The notes under the pieces: model-generated
Databases searched by the model: none
What the model was told of the DNA's origin: nothing
What the model saw: the letters and a program-made list of their open reading frames with translations, nothing else
In this document: positions 7,525 to 15,579 of the stretch, in pieces
How positions within the stretch are numbered: the stretch's first letter is position 1
How the letters are laid out: every line of letters starts with the position of its first letter
Source of the DNA: Cyanobium sp. NS01
GTDB taxonomy: Bacteria; Cyanobacteriota; Cyanobacteriia; PCC-6307; Cyanobiaceae
NCBI RefSeq assembly: GCF_014280235.1
Contig: NZ_CP047940.1
Location: 868,001-932,000 of the forward strand
Length of the DNA stretch: 64,000 nt
Direction of reading: 5' to 3'
Position numbers and translations under genes: made by a program

Positions 7525-8487
7525 TCAGAGCTTCCACAGGTTCACCCACTGGCCGATCACCAGCACCAGCAGGCTGGCGCCGGCGGCCGTCACCAGCAGG
7601 CCCTTGGGGCGGAACAACAGGCCCAGCAGGCCGATCAGTTTGAGGTCGATCACGGGCCCCAGCAACAGGAAGGCGAGCAGGGCCCCAGGCGTGACCTGGG
7701 CCGCGAAGCCCAGGGCCAGGAAGGCATCCACGCTCGAGCACACCGACACCACCAGGCTCAGGGCCATCAGCGCCAGGATCGAGAGGGTGGGGGCGCCCCC
7801 CACGGCCAGCAGCCACTGGCGCGGCAGGAGGCTCTGCACCAGGGCGGCGATGGCGCAGCCGAGCACCAGCAGCAGGGCCAGGTCGATGAACTCGCGGCTG
7901 CCGTGCTGCAGCACGGTGGCCCAGCTTGGCCGCGCCACCGGCTCCGGTGGCGCCACGGGTTCGGTGAGGCCCACCAGCCCGGTGCGGCGCTCCAGCAGGC
8001 TGACGCTGCTGAGGGGCTGGTTCAGGCGCCGCTCCTCCAGCAGGTCGGTGCGGAACAGATCCGCCTCCGGCAGCTGCCGCAGCACCAGGGCCAGCCCCAG
8101 GGCGAGCACCACGGCCCCGAGGGGCCGGGCCAGCAGCATCCAGGGACGGTCCGGGAAGGCCGCCCAGGTGCTGGCCAGCACGATCGGGTTGAGCACCGGC
8201 GCCGCGAACAGAAAGCCCAGGCCCGTGCCCACCGGTGCCCCCCCCACCAGCAGCCGCCGCGCCACCGGCACATTGCCGCACTCGCAGGCGGGCAAAGCGA
8301 AGCCCAGGGCGGCGCCGGTGAGGGGCCCCCAGACGGGGTGGGCCGGCAGCCGCCGCAGCCAGCGCCCCCCCGGCGCGAAGCGCCTGGCCAGGGCGGCGAT
8401 CGCCACGCCGATCAGCAGAAAGGGCAGCGCCTCCACCAGCAACCCCTGAAACAGGGCCCAGGCCGTGGCCAGGCGGGTGAGACTCAC
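7525..8487 (-). CDS. UPF0718 / DUF318 family permease (YcgR/YraQ-like)
   Basis: 320-residue polytopic membrane protein with about eight hydrophobic helices in two blocks and a hydrophilic middle (about 155-205). The family hallmark LPACECGNVPVARRLL is near residue 66, with the two cysteines kept. A second block carries VVSVCSSVDAFLALG. The family is a transporter-like group of unknown substrate, with ArsP as a distant relative. The GTG start overlaps the stop of the QueD-like gene by 4 nt. Its place in a cluster with Zur-like and CobW genes suggests metal transport, which is an inference. Confidence 0.88.
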   Translation of the reverse strand: MSLTRLATAWALFQGLLVEALPFLLIGVAIAALARRFAPGGRWLRRLPAHPVWGPLTGAALGFALPACECGNVPVARRLLVGGAPVGTGLGFLFAAPVLNPIVLASTWAAFPDRPWMLLARPLGAVVLALGLALVLRQLPEADLFRTDLLEERRLNQPLSSVSLLERRTGLVGLTEPVAPPEPVARPSWATVLQHGSREFIDLALLLVLGCAIAALVQSLLPRQWLLAVGGAPTLSILALMALSLVVSVCSSVDAFLALGFAAQVTPGALLAFLLLGPVIDLKLIGLLGLLFRPKGLLVTAAGASLLVLVIGQWVNLWKL

Positions 8488-8975
8488 GCTTGCGGCCCCG
8501 CAGGGAGGCTGGCGTCAAACCAGGAGGGCGTTGCGGCGAAAGCAGCGGCGTTGTGGCTGTTCTCGCGGGCTTCGGTCTTCCAGCAGCAACTGCGGCCGCC
8601 GTCGCGGCGCTGCAGAAGGTCGTTGGCCCAGCTCCACACCAGAGCGGCGCTGGCCTCCATGCCCACGTTCTCCATCACCCGCAGATCCAGGGCGCCGGCG
8701 TTGTGCAGGGTCTGCCACTGCTCCAGCAGGGGATCGTCGGCATTGGCCAGAAAGGTGTGGTCGAACTGATGGCTCAGCTGGGCCTCCAGGGGCCTGAGGC
8801 TGGAGAAGTCCACCACGAAACCGCAGGCATCGAGGGCGGTGGCGCTGAACCAGAAGGTGAAGCTGCGGCTGTACCCGTGCACGAAGCGGCAGTGGCCCTG
8901 ATGGCGCCACTGGCGATGGCAACACGGATAGCCCTCGAAGTGCTTGCTGCAGGTGTAGGTCGCCGGCGCGGGCAT
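8484..8975 (-). CDS. QueD/PTPS-family protein (COG0720), atypical zinc site
   Basis: 163 residues of the 6-pyruvoyl/6-carboxy-tetrahydropterin synthase fold. Family signatures are [17 protein letters not shown] (zinc ligands and catalytic Cys), [12 protein letters not shown] and FDHTFL (catalytic Asp-His), and a later MENVGMEAS acid. The usual HGH zinc pair reads HGY, so one ligand differs from Escherichia coli QueD; extra His residues nearby may compensate. It may make a pterin or queuosine precursor, or bind metal differently. It leads the minus-strand run into the putative permease genes. Its ATG overlaps the divergent hisIE ATG, which argues that one of the two starts is further in. Confidence 0.8.
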   Translation of the reverse strand: MPAPATYTCSKHFEGYPCCHRQWRHQGHCRFVHGYSRSFTFWFSATALDACGFVVDFSSLRPLEAQLSHQFDHTFLANADDPLLEQWQTLHNAGALDLRVMENVGMEASAALVWSWANDLLQRRDGGRSCCWKTEARENSHNAAAFAATPSWFDASLPAGPQA

Positions 8976-9705
8976 GGGAGAGAATCGGGTCAGCGGCAGA
9001 GCGGTGGCCTTGCAAGGTCTATTTCAGCGTGGAGCGGGGCAGCGGCCGGAGCCCGGCTTCATTGAGGCGCTGCGCTTCAATGGCGAGGGCCTGATTCCCG
9101 CCGTGGCCCAGGACTGGCTGGACGGGGCGGTGCTGATGCTGGCCTGGATGAACCGGGAGTCGCTGCAACGCACCCTTGAGAGCGGCGAAGTGCACTACTG
9201 GAGTCGTTCGCGGCAGGAGCTCTGGCACAAGGGGGCCACCAGCGGCCACATCCAGCACCTGCGCGGTCTGCGTTACGACTGCGACGCCGATGTGCTGCTG
9301 CTCAGCATCGAGCAGGTGGGCGATGTGGCCTGCCACACCGGCGCCCGCAGCTGCTTCTATGACGACGGGCCCGAGCCCAGCGCCGGCGGAGCCGCCGCGC
9401 CGCCTCCACCCGCCGATGCCTGCACGGAGCTGATGCGGGTGATTGAGGGGAGGCGGGACCAGCCCGAGCCCGGCAGCTACACCAACACTCTGCTGGAGGG
9501 TGGTGACAATCGCATCCTCAAGAAAATCGGCGAGGAGAGTGCCGAGTTCGTGATGGCCTGCAAAGACGGTCAGCCGGCCGAGATCGCTGGGGAGGCCGCC
9601 GATCTCGTGTATCACCTGCAGGTGGCCCTGGCCTTCCACGGTGTCAGCTGGCGTCAGGTGCAGCAGGTTCTGGCGGCTCGCCGGGGCGCCCCACGCCGGG
9701 GATGA
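8974..9705 (+). CDS. hisIE: Bifunctional phosphoribosyl-AMP cyclohydrolase / phosphoribosyl-ATP pyrophosphatase
   Basis: 243 residues carrying steps 2 and 3 of histidine synthesis in one protein. The HisI domain (about 30-135) has [32 protein letters not shown] and the metal-binding CDAD plus [10 protein letters not shown] Pro/Ala-rich linker follows, then the HisE domain (about 150-235) with [19 protein letters not shown] motifs and [11 protein letters not shown]. Such fusions are normal in cyanobacteria. ATG 8974 overlaps the start codon of the divergent QueD-like gene, and the first 20 residues look unlike the family, so GTG 9004 is a serious alternative start. Confidence 0.95.
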   Translation: MGENRVSGRAVALQGLFQRGAGQRPEPGFIEALRFNGEGLIPAVAQDWLDGAVLMLAWMNRESLQRTLESGEVHYWSRSRQELWHKGATSGHIQHLRGLRYDCDADVLLLSIEQVGDVACHTGARSCFYDDGPEPSAGGAAAPPPPADACTELMRVIEGRRDQPEPGSYTNTLLEGGDNRILKKIGEESAEFVMACKDGQPAEIAGEAADLVYHLQVALAFHGVSWRQVQQVLAARRGAPRRG

Positions 9706-9795
9706 GAGCCCTCCGCCATCCATGGGCACGCGGCTCGTTCAGGCCGCAGGCAGCAGGAGGTTGCGGGAGCCGCGATGCCCCGATCGCAGGCCCGC

Positions 9796-10638
9796 TCAAT
9801 CGGCCCTCAGCACCGTCTGCGCTGATCCTGCGGCTGGCGCCGGGGCTGCGGGCGGCGGCTGGCTGAGCCCAGGCTGGGACTGAAGCCAGCCCAGGGTGGC
9901 CCGATCCCGCGCGCTCAGCTCCAGCACCGGCACCGGTCCGGGAATGGCGGCCAGGGCGTCGCCGGCAACATCGCTGTGGCCCCAGATCCCGAAGGCGTGG
10001 CCCAGCTCATGCAGGGCCGTCGCCTGGGTGGCCTCCAGCCGCTGCCCTGGACTGATGCTCACCAGCACCTCGGGCTCCAGCTGCCAGCTGCCCTGCCGCA
10101 ACACGGCCACGAGCTGCAACTCGGCGCGGCCATGGCTGGCGCGCCCACCCCTGAGGGGAGGCCGGCGGCGCAGCAGCTGAATCTGGGCCTGGCGGGGATC
10201 GTCCACCAGGGTGATCGGCAGCTCCGCGCTCCAGGTGTTGAGGGCGGCCTGCACCGCCTGGCGCCAGCGGCCATCCCAACGTGCTGCCGGCCCTGCGATG
10301 GCGCCCGGCTCGATCCAGAGGCACCAGTGGTCGCGCCGGGGCCAGCCCCAGGGGGTGGGCTTCAGCAGGTGGCGGTAATCGCTGGCCACCGCAGGAGCTG
10401 TTGGGGGCGGGGTGCGCTCAGTGGGCGAAGGGCGGGGCACCAGGCGCCTGGCTTCAGCGACGGGACAGGCTCGTGGGCCGGCTGGCCTGGCGGCCGGTAG
10501 CGGCTGGGCCTGGAGGGGGCCGCCCAGGGGCGGGGCCTTGAGGGGGCTGGTTAAGGGGGCTGAGATCGCCAGCCCAAGCAGGCCCAGGCCCAGAGCGCCA
10601 GGGACAGCTGGGAGCAGCCGTTGCGGCAAGCGATGCAT
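9796..10638 (-). CDS. secreted metzincin-like zinc metalloprotease
   Basis: 280 residues. The N-terminus has Arg/Leu residues and a hydrophobic stretch (about 8-28) that could be a signal peptide. A Pro-rich linker runs to about residue 90, then a catalytic domain. The zinc motif HELGHAFGIWGH starts at residue 210: His210 and His214 bind zinc, Glu211 is catalytic, and the third His comes after G-x-x-x rather than the textbook G-x-x. It resembles cyanobacterial M10/matrixin-type proteins. Both ends are Pro/Ala-rich. Substrates are unknown, and an extracytoplasmic location is likely. Confidence 0.75.
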   Translation of the reverse strand: MHRLPQRLLPAVPGALGLGLLGLAISAPLTSPLKAPPLGGPLQAQPLPAARPAGPRACPVAEARRLVPRPSPTERTPPPTAPAVASDYRHLLKPTPWGWPRRDHWCLWIEPGAIAGPAARWDGRWRQAVQAALNTWSAELPITLVDDPRQAQIQLLRRRPPLRGGRASHGRAELQLVAVLRQGSWQLEPEVLVSISPGQRLEATQATALHELGHAFGIWGHSDVAGDALAAIPGPVPVLELSARDRATLGWLQSQPGLSQPPPAAPAPAAGSAQTVLRAD

Positions 10639-10652
10639 CCTGCTCAGCGGTC

Positions 10653-11153
10653 TCAGCCCAACCCCTGGCTGGGTAGACCGACGCCCCGGGCCATGAGGGT
10701 GGCCAGCAGGGGGATCAGGGCGAACCCGGCCAGTTCAATGTTCAGGATCCAGGACAGCCGTTGGGCCAGGGCCTCACTCACCTGGGGCAGTTCGCCCTTG
10801 CGCAGCGGAATCGCCCAGAGGATGTAGGTGACTGTTGGATACAGGGACAGGGCGCCCACGGAGAGGTAGACCCCGACCTTCCACCAGAAGAGGGGATTCT
10901 CGGTGTAGAAGCCGCTTCCCTGTCCGTAATACAACACACGCAGGATGCCGCTGCCCAGGAGCGCCAGGGCCGCCAGGCCGTAGACGATGTCCGTGATCAC
11001 CATCAAGGTGGCGTTCTCCCGGCTGGGGTTTGGGGCGATCAGGCGACGCTCCAGCACAAGAGCCCCGAAACACACCATGAAGCTCAGGTAATGCAGATAA
11101 GCCACCCCGGCCCGGGGCAGCACTTCAGCGGGAAGCGAGTCCAGCAGTGGCAT
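10653..11153 (-). CDS. DUF2214 family membrane protein
   Basis: 166 residues with four hydrophobic helices (about 18-36, 50-70, 85-105, 135-155). Between the second and third lies the family segment RVLYYGQGSGFYTENPLFWWK. The protein is a small integral membrane protein of unknown function seen widely in cyanobacteria (COG3556). The frame stays open upstream to 11843, antisense to the sigma factor gene. The ATG at 11153 fits the family length and is the likely start. It is 14 bp upstream of the metalloprotease start on the same strand. Confidence 0.85.
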   Translation of the reverse strand: MPLLDSLPAEVLPRAGVAYLHYLSFMVCFGALVLERRLIAPNPSRENATLMVITDIVYGLAALALLGSGILRVLYYGQGSGFYTENPLFWWKVGVYLSVGALSLYPTVTYILWAIPLRKGELPQVSEALAQRLSWILNIELAGFALIPLLATLMARGVGLPSQGLG

Positions 11154-11348
11154 GTGGGGGTGAACTCCAGGGTTGTTCAGCCGCGGGAGTTTAACGGTGA
11201 CATCCCGCAGGCTGCGAGCCAGGGGGGCTGGAGATGAAGATGAAGTGTTCCTGAAAATGTGTAGCAAGTTGGAAGGTTGGAAGCTTTTCCGTTGGTTCTT
11301 CATTTGGCCGAAAAACTCCTTAGGTTCATTGAACTGAAACCGCGATTG

Positions 11349-12269
11349 ATGCCAAGCTCCCTGAGCGCCTATCTGGCCGAAATCGGTCGCCATCAACTGC
11401 TCTCGCCGGAGCAGGAGCTCACCCTGGGCCGCAAGGTGCAGGCCATGGCCGGGTTGCAGGAGCGCTGCCGGGAGGCCGGCGGTCAGGGCCCCGCCTGTGA
11501 GTACAGCGACCAGGAGCGCCGCGCCCTGCGCCTGGGTGAGCGGGCCAAGAACCAGATGATCACGGCCAACCTGCGGCTGGTGGTGAACCTGGCCAAGCGC
11601 TACCAGAACAAGGGGCTTGATCTGCTGGATCTGATTCAGGAGGGCACCCTGGGCCTGACCCGTGCCGTGGAGAAGTACGACCCCACCCGCGGCCACCGCT
11701 TCAGCACCTACGCCTACTGGTGGATCCGGCAGGGTCTGAACCGGGCGCTCTCCACCCAGAGCCGCACGATCCGGATCCCCGTCAATGTGAATGAGAAGCT
11801 CACCCGCCTGAGGGCCGCCAAGGCCCGCTACCTGCAATGCCATGGCGTCAACCCTGGCGCCCCAGCCCTGGCCAGGGCGATGAACCTGCCGCTGTCTGAA
11901 GTGGAGGAGCTGCTGGGCTGCGAACTGCGCAGCATCACCGTCAGCCTGCAGGGGGTGGTGAAGTCCAAGTCAGACCCCTCCGAGCTGGTGGATGTGCTGC
12001 CAAGCCAGGATCTCGCGCCGATGGAGCGGGCCGAACTGGCCGAGCGCAGTGCCTCGGTGTGGGTGTTGCTGGAGCGCTCCAACCTCACTCCCAAGGAACG
12101 AACGGTGTTGATGCTGCGCTTCGGGCTGGATGGCAGCCACGAGTGGCGCACCCTGGCGGAAGTGGCGCGACAGCTGGATTGCAGCCGCGAATATTGCCGG
12201 CAGGTTGTGCAGCGCGCCCTGCGCAAACTGCGGAAAACCGGCATTGAAACGGGCCTGGTCGAAGCCTGA
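11349..12269 (+). CDS. RNA polymerase sigma-70 factor, group 2 (RpoD-like)
   Basis: 306 residues. Region 1.2 has YLAEIGRHQLLSPEQE, region 2 has NLRLVVNLAKRYQNKGLDLLDLIQEG and the promoter-melting FSTYAYWWIRQGLNRAL, region 3 follows, and region 4 closes with LRFGLDG and the helix-turn-helix EVARQLDCSREYCRQVVQRA. The protein lacks the long N-terminus of principal SigA and has the size of group 2 factors that respond to stress, light or nutrient state. ATG 11349 is chosen because the family begins there; the frame is open 72 nt earlier. An AT-richer 195-bp gap upstream holds its promoter. Confidence 0.93.
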   Translation: MPSSLSAYLAEIGRHQLLSPEQELTLGRKVQAMAGLQERCREAGGQGPACEYSDQERRALRLGERAKNQMITANLRLVVNLAKRYQNKGLDLLDLIQEGTLGLTRAVEKYDPTRGHRFSTYAYWWIRQGLNRALSTQSRTIRIPVNVNEKLTRLRAAKARYLQCHGVNPGAPALARAMNLPLSEVEELLGCELRSITVSLQGVVKSKSDPSELVDVLPSQDLAPMERAELAERSASVWVLLERSNLTPKERTVLMLRFGLDGSHEWRTLAEVARQLDCSREYCRQVVQRALRKLRKTGIETGLVEA

Positions 12270-12308
12270 CTCGGTCAAGAATGGCAAGGTCGGCCTGTTG
12301 AATGTCAC

Positions 12309-12659
12309 GTGTCAAATTCCGTTGATGCTGAGGTGCTGGAGAGCACCGTCGTTGACGAAGCCCTGCTGCTGAGACTGCTGCGCCGTGCTGGGCGGGGCAT
12401 TGCCAGGCCGGCTCTGGAATGCCTGGAGATGCTTCTGGATGGGGACACCCCCACGCCGGCCAAGCTCACGGTGCTCGCTGCCCTCACCTATCTCCTGGTG
12501 CCCCTGGATCTGATTCCAGATTTCATTCCGGTGGCAGGCTTCAGTGATGATCTGGTGGCCATCACCGCCCTTCTGGGCATCTGCGGTCGCCACCGCACCG
12601 AAACCATCAGGATGCGGGCGCAGCGCAGACTGGACCGCTGGTTCCCGCTGGGACGCTGA
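12309..12659 (+). CDS. DUF1232 (YkvA family) protein
   Basis: 116 residues. The DUF1232 core is LAALTYLLVPLDLIPDFIPV followed by GFSDDLVAITALL (about residues 58-92), a short membrane-associated hairpin typical of the family. The function is unknown. The start is GTG, 39 bp after the sigma factor stop on the same strand, so the two genes may be co-transcribed. The basic tail RMRAQRRLDRWFPLGR is a typical family ending. Confidence 0.85.
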   Translation: MSNSVDAEVLESTVVDEALLLRLLRRAGRGIARPALECLEMLLDGDTPTPAKLTVLAALTYLLVPLDLIPDFIPVAGFSDDLVAITALLGICGRHRTETIRMRAQRRLDRWFPLGR

Positions 12660-12718
12660 TCGGTCAAGCTTCTGGCCCGTTCCCCGCTGTCCCGTTCCTG
12701 CCGTGATTCGCTGTTGCC

Positions 12719-13048
12719 ATGTCCGCGCTGAGCCCTGAGCAGCTCGAGGGGCTTCAGGCCTTCCTCAAGGACTGGCTGCGGCACAGCGGCCGCACCCAGG
12801 CCGACCTGCGGCGGGCGCTGCAGGCGAGCTCGATCCGGATGCCGGTGCTGCTCGAGGCCCTGCAGCACACCTACGCGGGTGAGGGGCTCACGGGTCTGGC
12901 TGGCCAGCTCTGCGGCATTGAGGAGCGCTGGCAGCTGGAAGATCAGGCCATCGACACCGTTCCTGCGCCAACGGCCCAGGACGGCAGTGCTTCCCTCGGC
13001 CAGCTGGATCTGTTGTTGCAGGAGATCCGCTCTGAACGGCGCGATTGA
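12719..13048 (+). CDS. conserved-looking small cytoplasmic protein (109 aa)
   Basis: 109 residues, soluble, acidic and Leu-rich. The first half (LQAFLKDWLRHSGRTQADLRRALQAS) has a helix-turn-helix-like rhythm of short helices separated by a polar turn. The second half is Glu/Asp-rich and ends in LLLQEIRSERRD. It is reminiscent of XRE-type DNA-binding domains but lacks a clear recognition helix, so this is only a suggestion. ATG start, codon use like its neighbours. It is followed after 39 bp by a secreted protein gene. Confidence 0.65.
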   Translation: MSALSPEQLEGLQAFLKDWLRHSGRTQADLRRALQASSIRMPVLLEALQHTYAGEGLTGLAGQLCGIEERWQLEDQAIDTVPAPTAQDGSASLGQLDLLLQEIRSERRD

Positions 13049-13087
13049 GTCGTTGTCGCCAGAGTGGGCGCAACGCGTCACATCCGC

Positions 13088-13336
13088 ATGATCACGTCCT
13101 TGGTCCGGGTCCTGGCCCTGTTCTGCCTGGCGTGGGGAGCGGTGGAGCTGCCAGCAGCCCTGGCCCAACGGGAGGGCTATCTGCTCGGTCCAGGCAGTTC
13201 CGTCGGCCCTGCGACCAGGGTGAAGCCCACCAACTGTGTCACCGCACCCGATGGAGCGGTGACCTGTGACACCGAGTTGGAAAATCCTGCCGGCGACACC
13301 CCGGCCAGGCCGCAGTTCGAGTTGTTTGAGAACTGA
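13088..13336 (+). CDS. small exported protein (82 aa)
   Basis: ATG 13088 gives a classical signal peptide: Met-Ile-Thr-Ser, a hydrophobic core (LVRVLALFCLAWGAVELP) and a likely AxA cleavage near AALA/Q. The mature part is about 55 residues with two cysteines (NCVTAP, TCDTE) that could pair in the periplasm. I do not recognise the family. The frame is open 24 nt further up, but that start would bury the signal peptide. Confidence 0.65.
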   Translation: MITSLVRVLALFCLAWGAVELPAALAQREGYLLGPGSSVGPATRVKPTNCVTAPDGAVTCDTELENPAGDTPARPQFELFEN

Positions 13337-13418
13337 GCCTCCCCACGGGAGCTGCATCGTTCTTGGGGGTGTTCAGGCCCCAGGCCCACCTGTGGTGCAA
13401 GAGTTGGGCGCCTGATGG

Positions 13419-13934
13419 ATGCCAACCCTGTCCCGGCCCCTCGTGTTGCGTCTGCAGCGTCTGCTCGACGACGTCTACTACCTGTCCGTGATCGACCGCG
13501 CCGAGCGGCAGCTGGCCAAGCTGCTCGGCATCGTGCTGGTCGTGGTGATGGCGGCGGCCACCCTGCAGTTGATCTGGCAGGTGGCGTTGGCCCTGAGCGT
13601 TTCCGAGACCCCCTGGCTGGGCGACAAGCTGAACCGGGTGCTAGGCGATCTGCTCAACCTGCTGATCGCCGTGGAGGTGCTGCAGAACATCACCTCCTAT
13701 CTGCGCCGCCACGTGGTTCAGATCGAGCTGGTTCTGCTCACGGCCATGACCGCTGTGGCCCGGAAGGTGATCGTGTTGCCCGCCGGTGCCGAGAGCAAGC
13801 CCCAACTGCTGGCCGGGCTCGGCATCGCCGTGCTCGCCCTGGCCGGGGCCTACTGGTTGGTGCGTTCGCTCACCCTGCGCAGGAAGCGCTCCAGAAAAGT
13901 GCGAGCCAGACGGAGCCGGGGGCAGGATCTGTAG
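13419..13934 (+). CDS. PsiE-family phosphate-starvation-type membrane protein
   Basis: 171 residues with about four hydrophobic helices (35-58, 80-95, 100-115, 128-145). It matches the PsiE family in its paired helices separated by LLNLLIAVEVLQNITSYLRRH and the VQIELVLLTAMTAVARKVIVL segment. The molecular role of the family is unknown. Phosphate control is known only for the E. coli founder, and no Pho box was evident here. The last 65 nt overlap the end of the convergent Nif11-cupin gene. Confidence 0.8.
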   Translation: MPTLSRPLVLRLQRLLDDVYYLSVIDRAERQLAKLLGIVLVVVMAAATLQLIWQVALALSVSETPWLGDKLNRVLGDLLNLLIAVEVLQNITSYLRRHVVQIELVLLTAMTAVARKVIVLPAGAESKPQLLAGLGIAVLALAGAYWLVRSLTLRRKRSRKVRARRSRGQDL

Positions 13935-14415
13935 CGACGACGCGATGGCGTCGGTGGGGCGCGATCAGCATCCAGTCGCCCTGCTGAAGAGCCCTGGCGC
14001 CGGGCTCATCGGCGAACTGCAGCAGGGCTGAACCCTGCACCAGGGTGATCCACTCATGCTCCGTCTGGTCGTACCACTGATCGCCCGGCGTAGTGGCCGC
14101 GCAGGAGTGAATCCGCTCCAGCCTCCAGCCCTCACCCCTCACCAGCACGCTGCAGGATTCAGCCCCCTGCGGTGGGCAGGGCTGGCTCAGCAGGTTGGTG
14201 CTCACAGCTCCGGGTTGGGGCGGCTCTCCCCAGCGGCGCCCAATCTCAAAACCGCAACGGCTTGCCAGGTCCACGACCTGGTGATGGTGCTCACAGTCCC
14301 TCAAGGTCTGGCGCAGGGCTGGGTCTGTCTCGGCGAGCTCTACAAAGGCATTCAGTTGCCTCACCTTCTCCAGAAACTGTTGCAGTTGGGCTTCAGCCAC
14401 GGGCGGCAGCGGCAC
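13870..14415 (-). CDS. Nif11 domain / cupin domain fusion protein
   Basis: 181 residues with two parts. Residues about 10-60 are a Nif11-type helical domain (LQQFLEKVRQLNAFVELAETD, then DLASRCGFEIG), best known from leaders of ribosomal peptides and from nitrogen-fixation regions. Residues about 85-170 are a cupin barrel with EHEWITLVQGSALLQF and GDWMLIAPHRRHRV; His residues that could hold a metal are present. There is no GG cleavage motif between the parts, so this is not a peptide precursor. The start is GTG 14415 (or GTG 14400), overlapping the GNAT gene end. Its function is unknown; ligand sensing by the cupin is an inference. Confidence 0.8.
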   Translation of the reverse strand: MPLPPVAEAQLQQFLEKVRQLNAFVELAETDPALRQTLRDCEHHHQVVDLASRCGFEIGRRWGEPPQPGAVSTNLLSQPCPPQGAESCSVLVRGEGWRLERIHSCAATTPGDQWYDQTEHEWITLVQGSALLQFADEPGARALQQGDWMLIAPHRRHRVVATDPAPGSVWLALFWSASCAG

Positions 14416-14902
14416 CGAGGTGCGCGGTGGTCAGCGGTTTGATCATCCGCCAGCGCTCGAAGCTCACGCCTTGCAGCTGCACCGTTTCGGCCGCCTCCAC
14501 CTGCCAGCCGCGCCTCAGCAGCAGGGGCCGGGACAGCTGGCTGGCCTCCGTGCGCAGCTGGGGGACGCCATGCCGCCGGGCGTGGGCCTCCAACTGTTCG
14601 AGAATGGTGCTCGCCAGCCCGCGTCGGCTGGCCACGCCGCGGCAGTAGAGCAGGGAGAGGCGATCGGCTGGTTCGAGAATCCCGAAAGCCTCGAGCTCAT
14701 TGGGTTGATCCACTGGGTGGCTGCCCAAGCCGTAGCCCTGCTGCAGGGCGATCGCCACGCCATTGCTGCGGGAGGCATGCTCAACCCAGGCTGCAATCTG
14801 TGCGGGGCTGTAGAGCCGAACAGCCTGGCTGACCACGGCGTCCCGATAGAGCAGGAGCAACTGTTCCAGGTCGCTAGGCCGCAGGATGCGTAAGCGGTTC
14901 AT
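14393..14902 (-). CDS. GNAT family N-acetyltransferase
   Basis: 169 residues. The GNAT fold is suggested by RLRILRPSDLEQLLLLYRDAV at the N-terminus and by a beta4/alpha3 acetyl-CoA site near residue 88 in which the canonical Q/RxxGxG/A appears as SRRGLAS. A late RTEASQLSRPLLLRRGW, the common motif B, follows. The acceptor substrate cannot be told. ATG 14902 fits the family start; the frame is open to 15001. It lies just upstream of, and slightly overlaps, the Nif11-cupin gene on the same strand, so the two are probably co-expressed. Confidence 0.85.
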   Translation of the reverse strand: MNRLRILRPSDLEQLLLLYRDAVVSQAVRLYSPAQIAAWVEHASRSNGVAIALQQGYGLGSHPVDQPNELEAFGILEPADRLSLLYCRGVASRRGLASTILEQLEAHARRHGVPQLRTEASQLSRPLLLRRGWQVEAAETVQLQGVSFERWRMIKPLTTAHLGAAAARG

Positions 14903-15010
14903 CCACCCGATCCTCCCAAGGCATGTTCTATCACCTCGTTGATGGTGGCGGTGGCCGTGGCACAGAGGGCCGCCCAATTGGCTTGGGATCACCATTCTCA
15001 AGTTGCAAGC

Positions 15011-15038
15011 TTGTCAACAGCATCCGGTGGTGTAAATT
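15011..15038 (+). promoter_or_regulatory. candidate sigma-70 promoter of the cyAbrB gene
   Basis: TTGTCA (-35) and TAAATT (-10) are separated by 16 bp in an AT-richer gap, 59 bp before the cyAbrB start codon. A short hairpin (GGGAA / TTCCC) and pyrimidine-rich repeats (CACCTCCC) lie in the leader between them. The call rests on consensus match only. Confidence 0.5.
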
Positions 15039-15096
15039 TAAGAAGTCTTAGAGGGAAGTTTCCCCCTATCACCTCCCCCTACCACCTCCCTGACCG

Positions 15097-15462
15097 ATGC
15101 TCACTGGATCTGAACTGCTCGCCAAGGTCAAAGAGCTTGGTGACGTGAGTAAGTCGGAGATCGTCCGCGCCTGCGGTTACGTCTCCACCAAGAAGGACGG
15201 CGGCGATCGCCTCAACTTCACGGCCTTCTATGAAGCCCTGCTCGAAGCCAAGGGCGTCGAGCTCGGTGGCACGGGCAAGGTCGGCAAAGGTGGGCGCAAG
15301 CTCAGCTATGTGGCCACCGTGCAGGGCAATGGCAATCTGCTGATCGGCAAGGCCTACACCGCCCTGCTGGATCTCAAGCCCGGCGATGAGTTTGAAATCA
15401 AGCTGGGACGGAAGCAGATCCGTCTGATCCCCGCAGGCGCCACCGACGAAGACGAGGAGTGA
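15097..15462 (+). CDS. cyanobacterial AbrB-family transcription regulator (cyAbrB)
   Basis: 121 residues. The N-terminal part has the family segment MLTGSELLAKVKELG and ACGYVSTKKDGGDRLNFTAF. The C-terminal DNA-binding AbrB half has NLLIGKAYTALLDLKPGDEFEIKL. In other cyanobacteria these proteins influence carbon/nitrogen balance genes, including CO2-uptake and nitrogen-uptake operons, both of which occur in this window; a direct link here is inference. The gene stands alone with its own promoter region. ATG start. The acidic tail (TDEDEE) is typical. Confidence 0.92.
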   Translation: MLTGSELLAKVKELGDVSKSEIVRACGYVSTKKDGGDRLNFTAFYEALLEAKGVELGGTGKVGKGGRKLSYVATVQGNGNLLIGKAYTALLDLKPGDEFEIKLGRKQIRLIPAGATDEDEE

Positions 15463-15579
15463 TGCTTCGCCGGCTGCCTCAGCGCCGCAGCTGAGCCAGT
15501 CTGGATGGCGACGTTCTCCCCCTGCTGCTGATTTCCATCGGGGTGCCAACCTGATGGATCAGCAGGTGTGATTCAGCCG

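Noticed and set aside
10653-11843. 396-codon frame for the DUF2214 gene
   Set aside because: The upstream 230 codons are antisense to a sigma factor gene; only the last 166 residues match the family.
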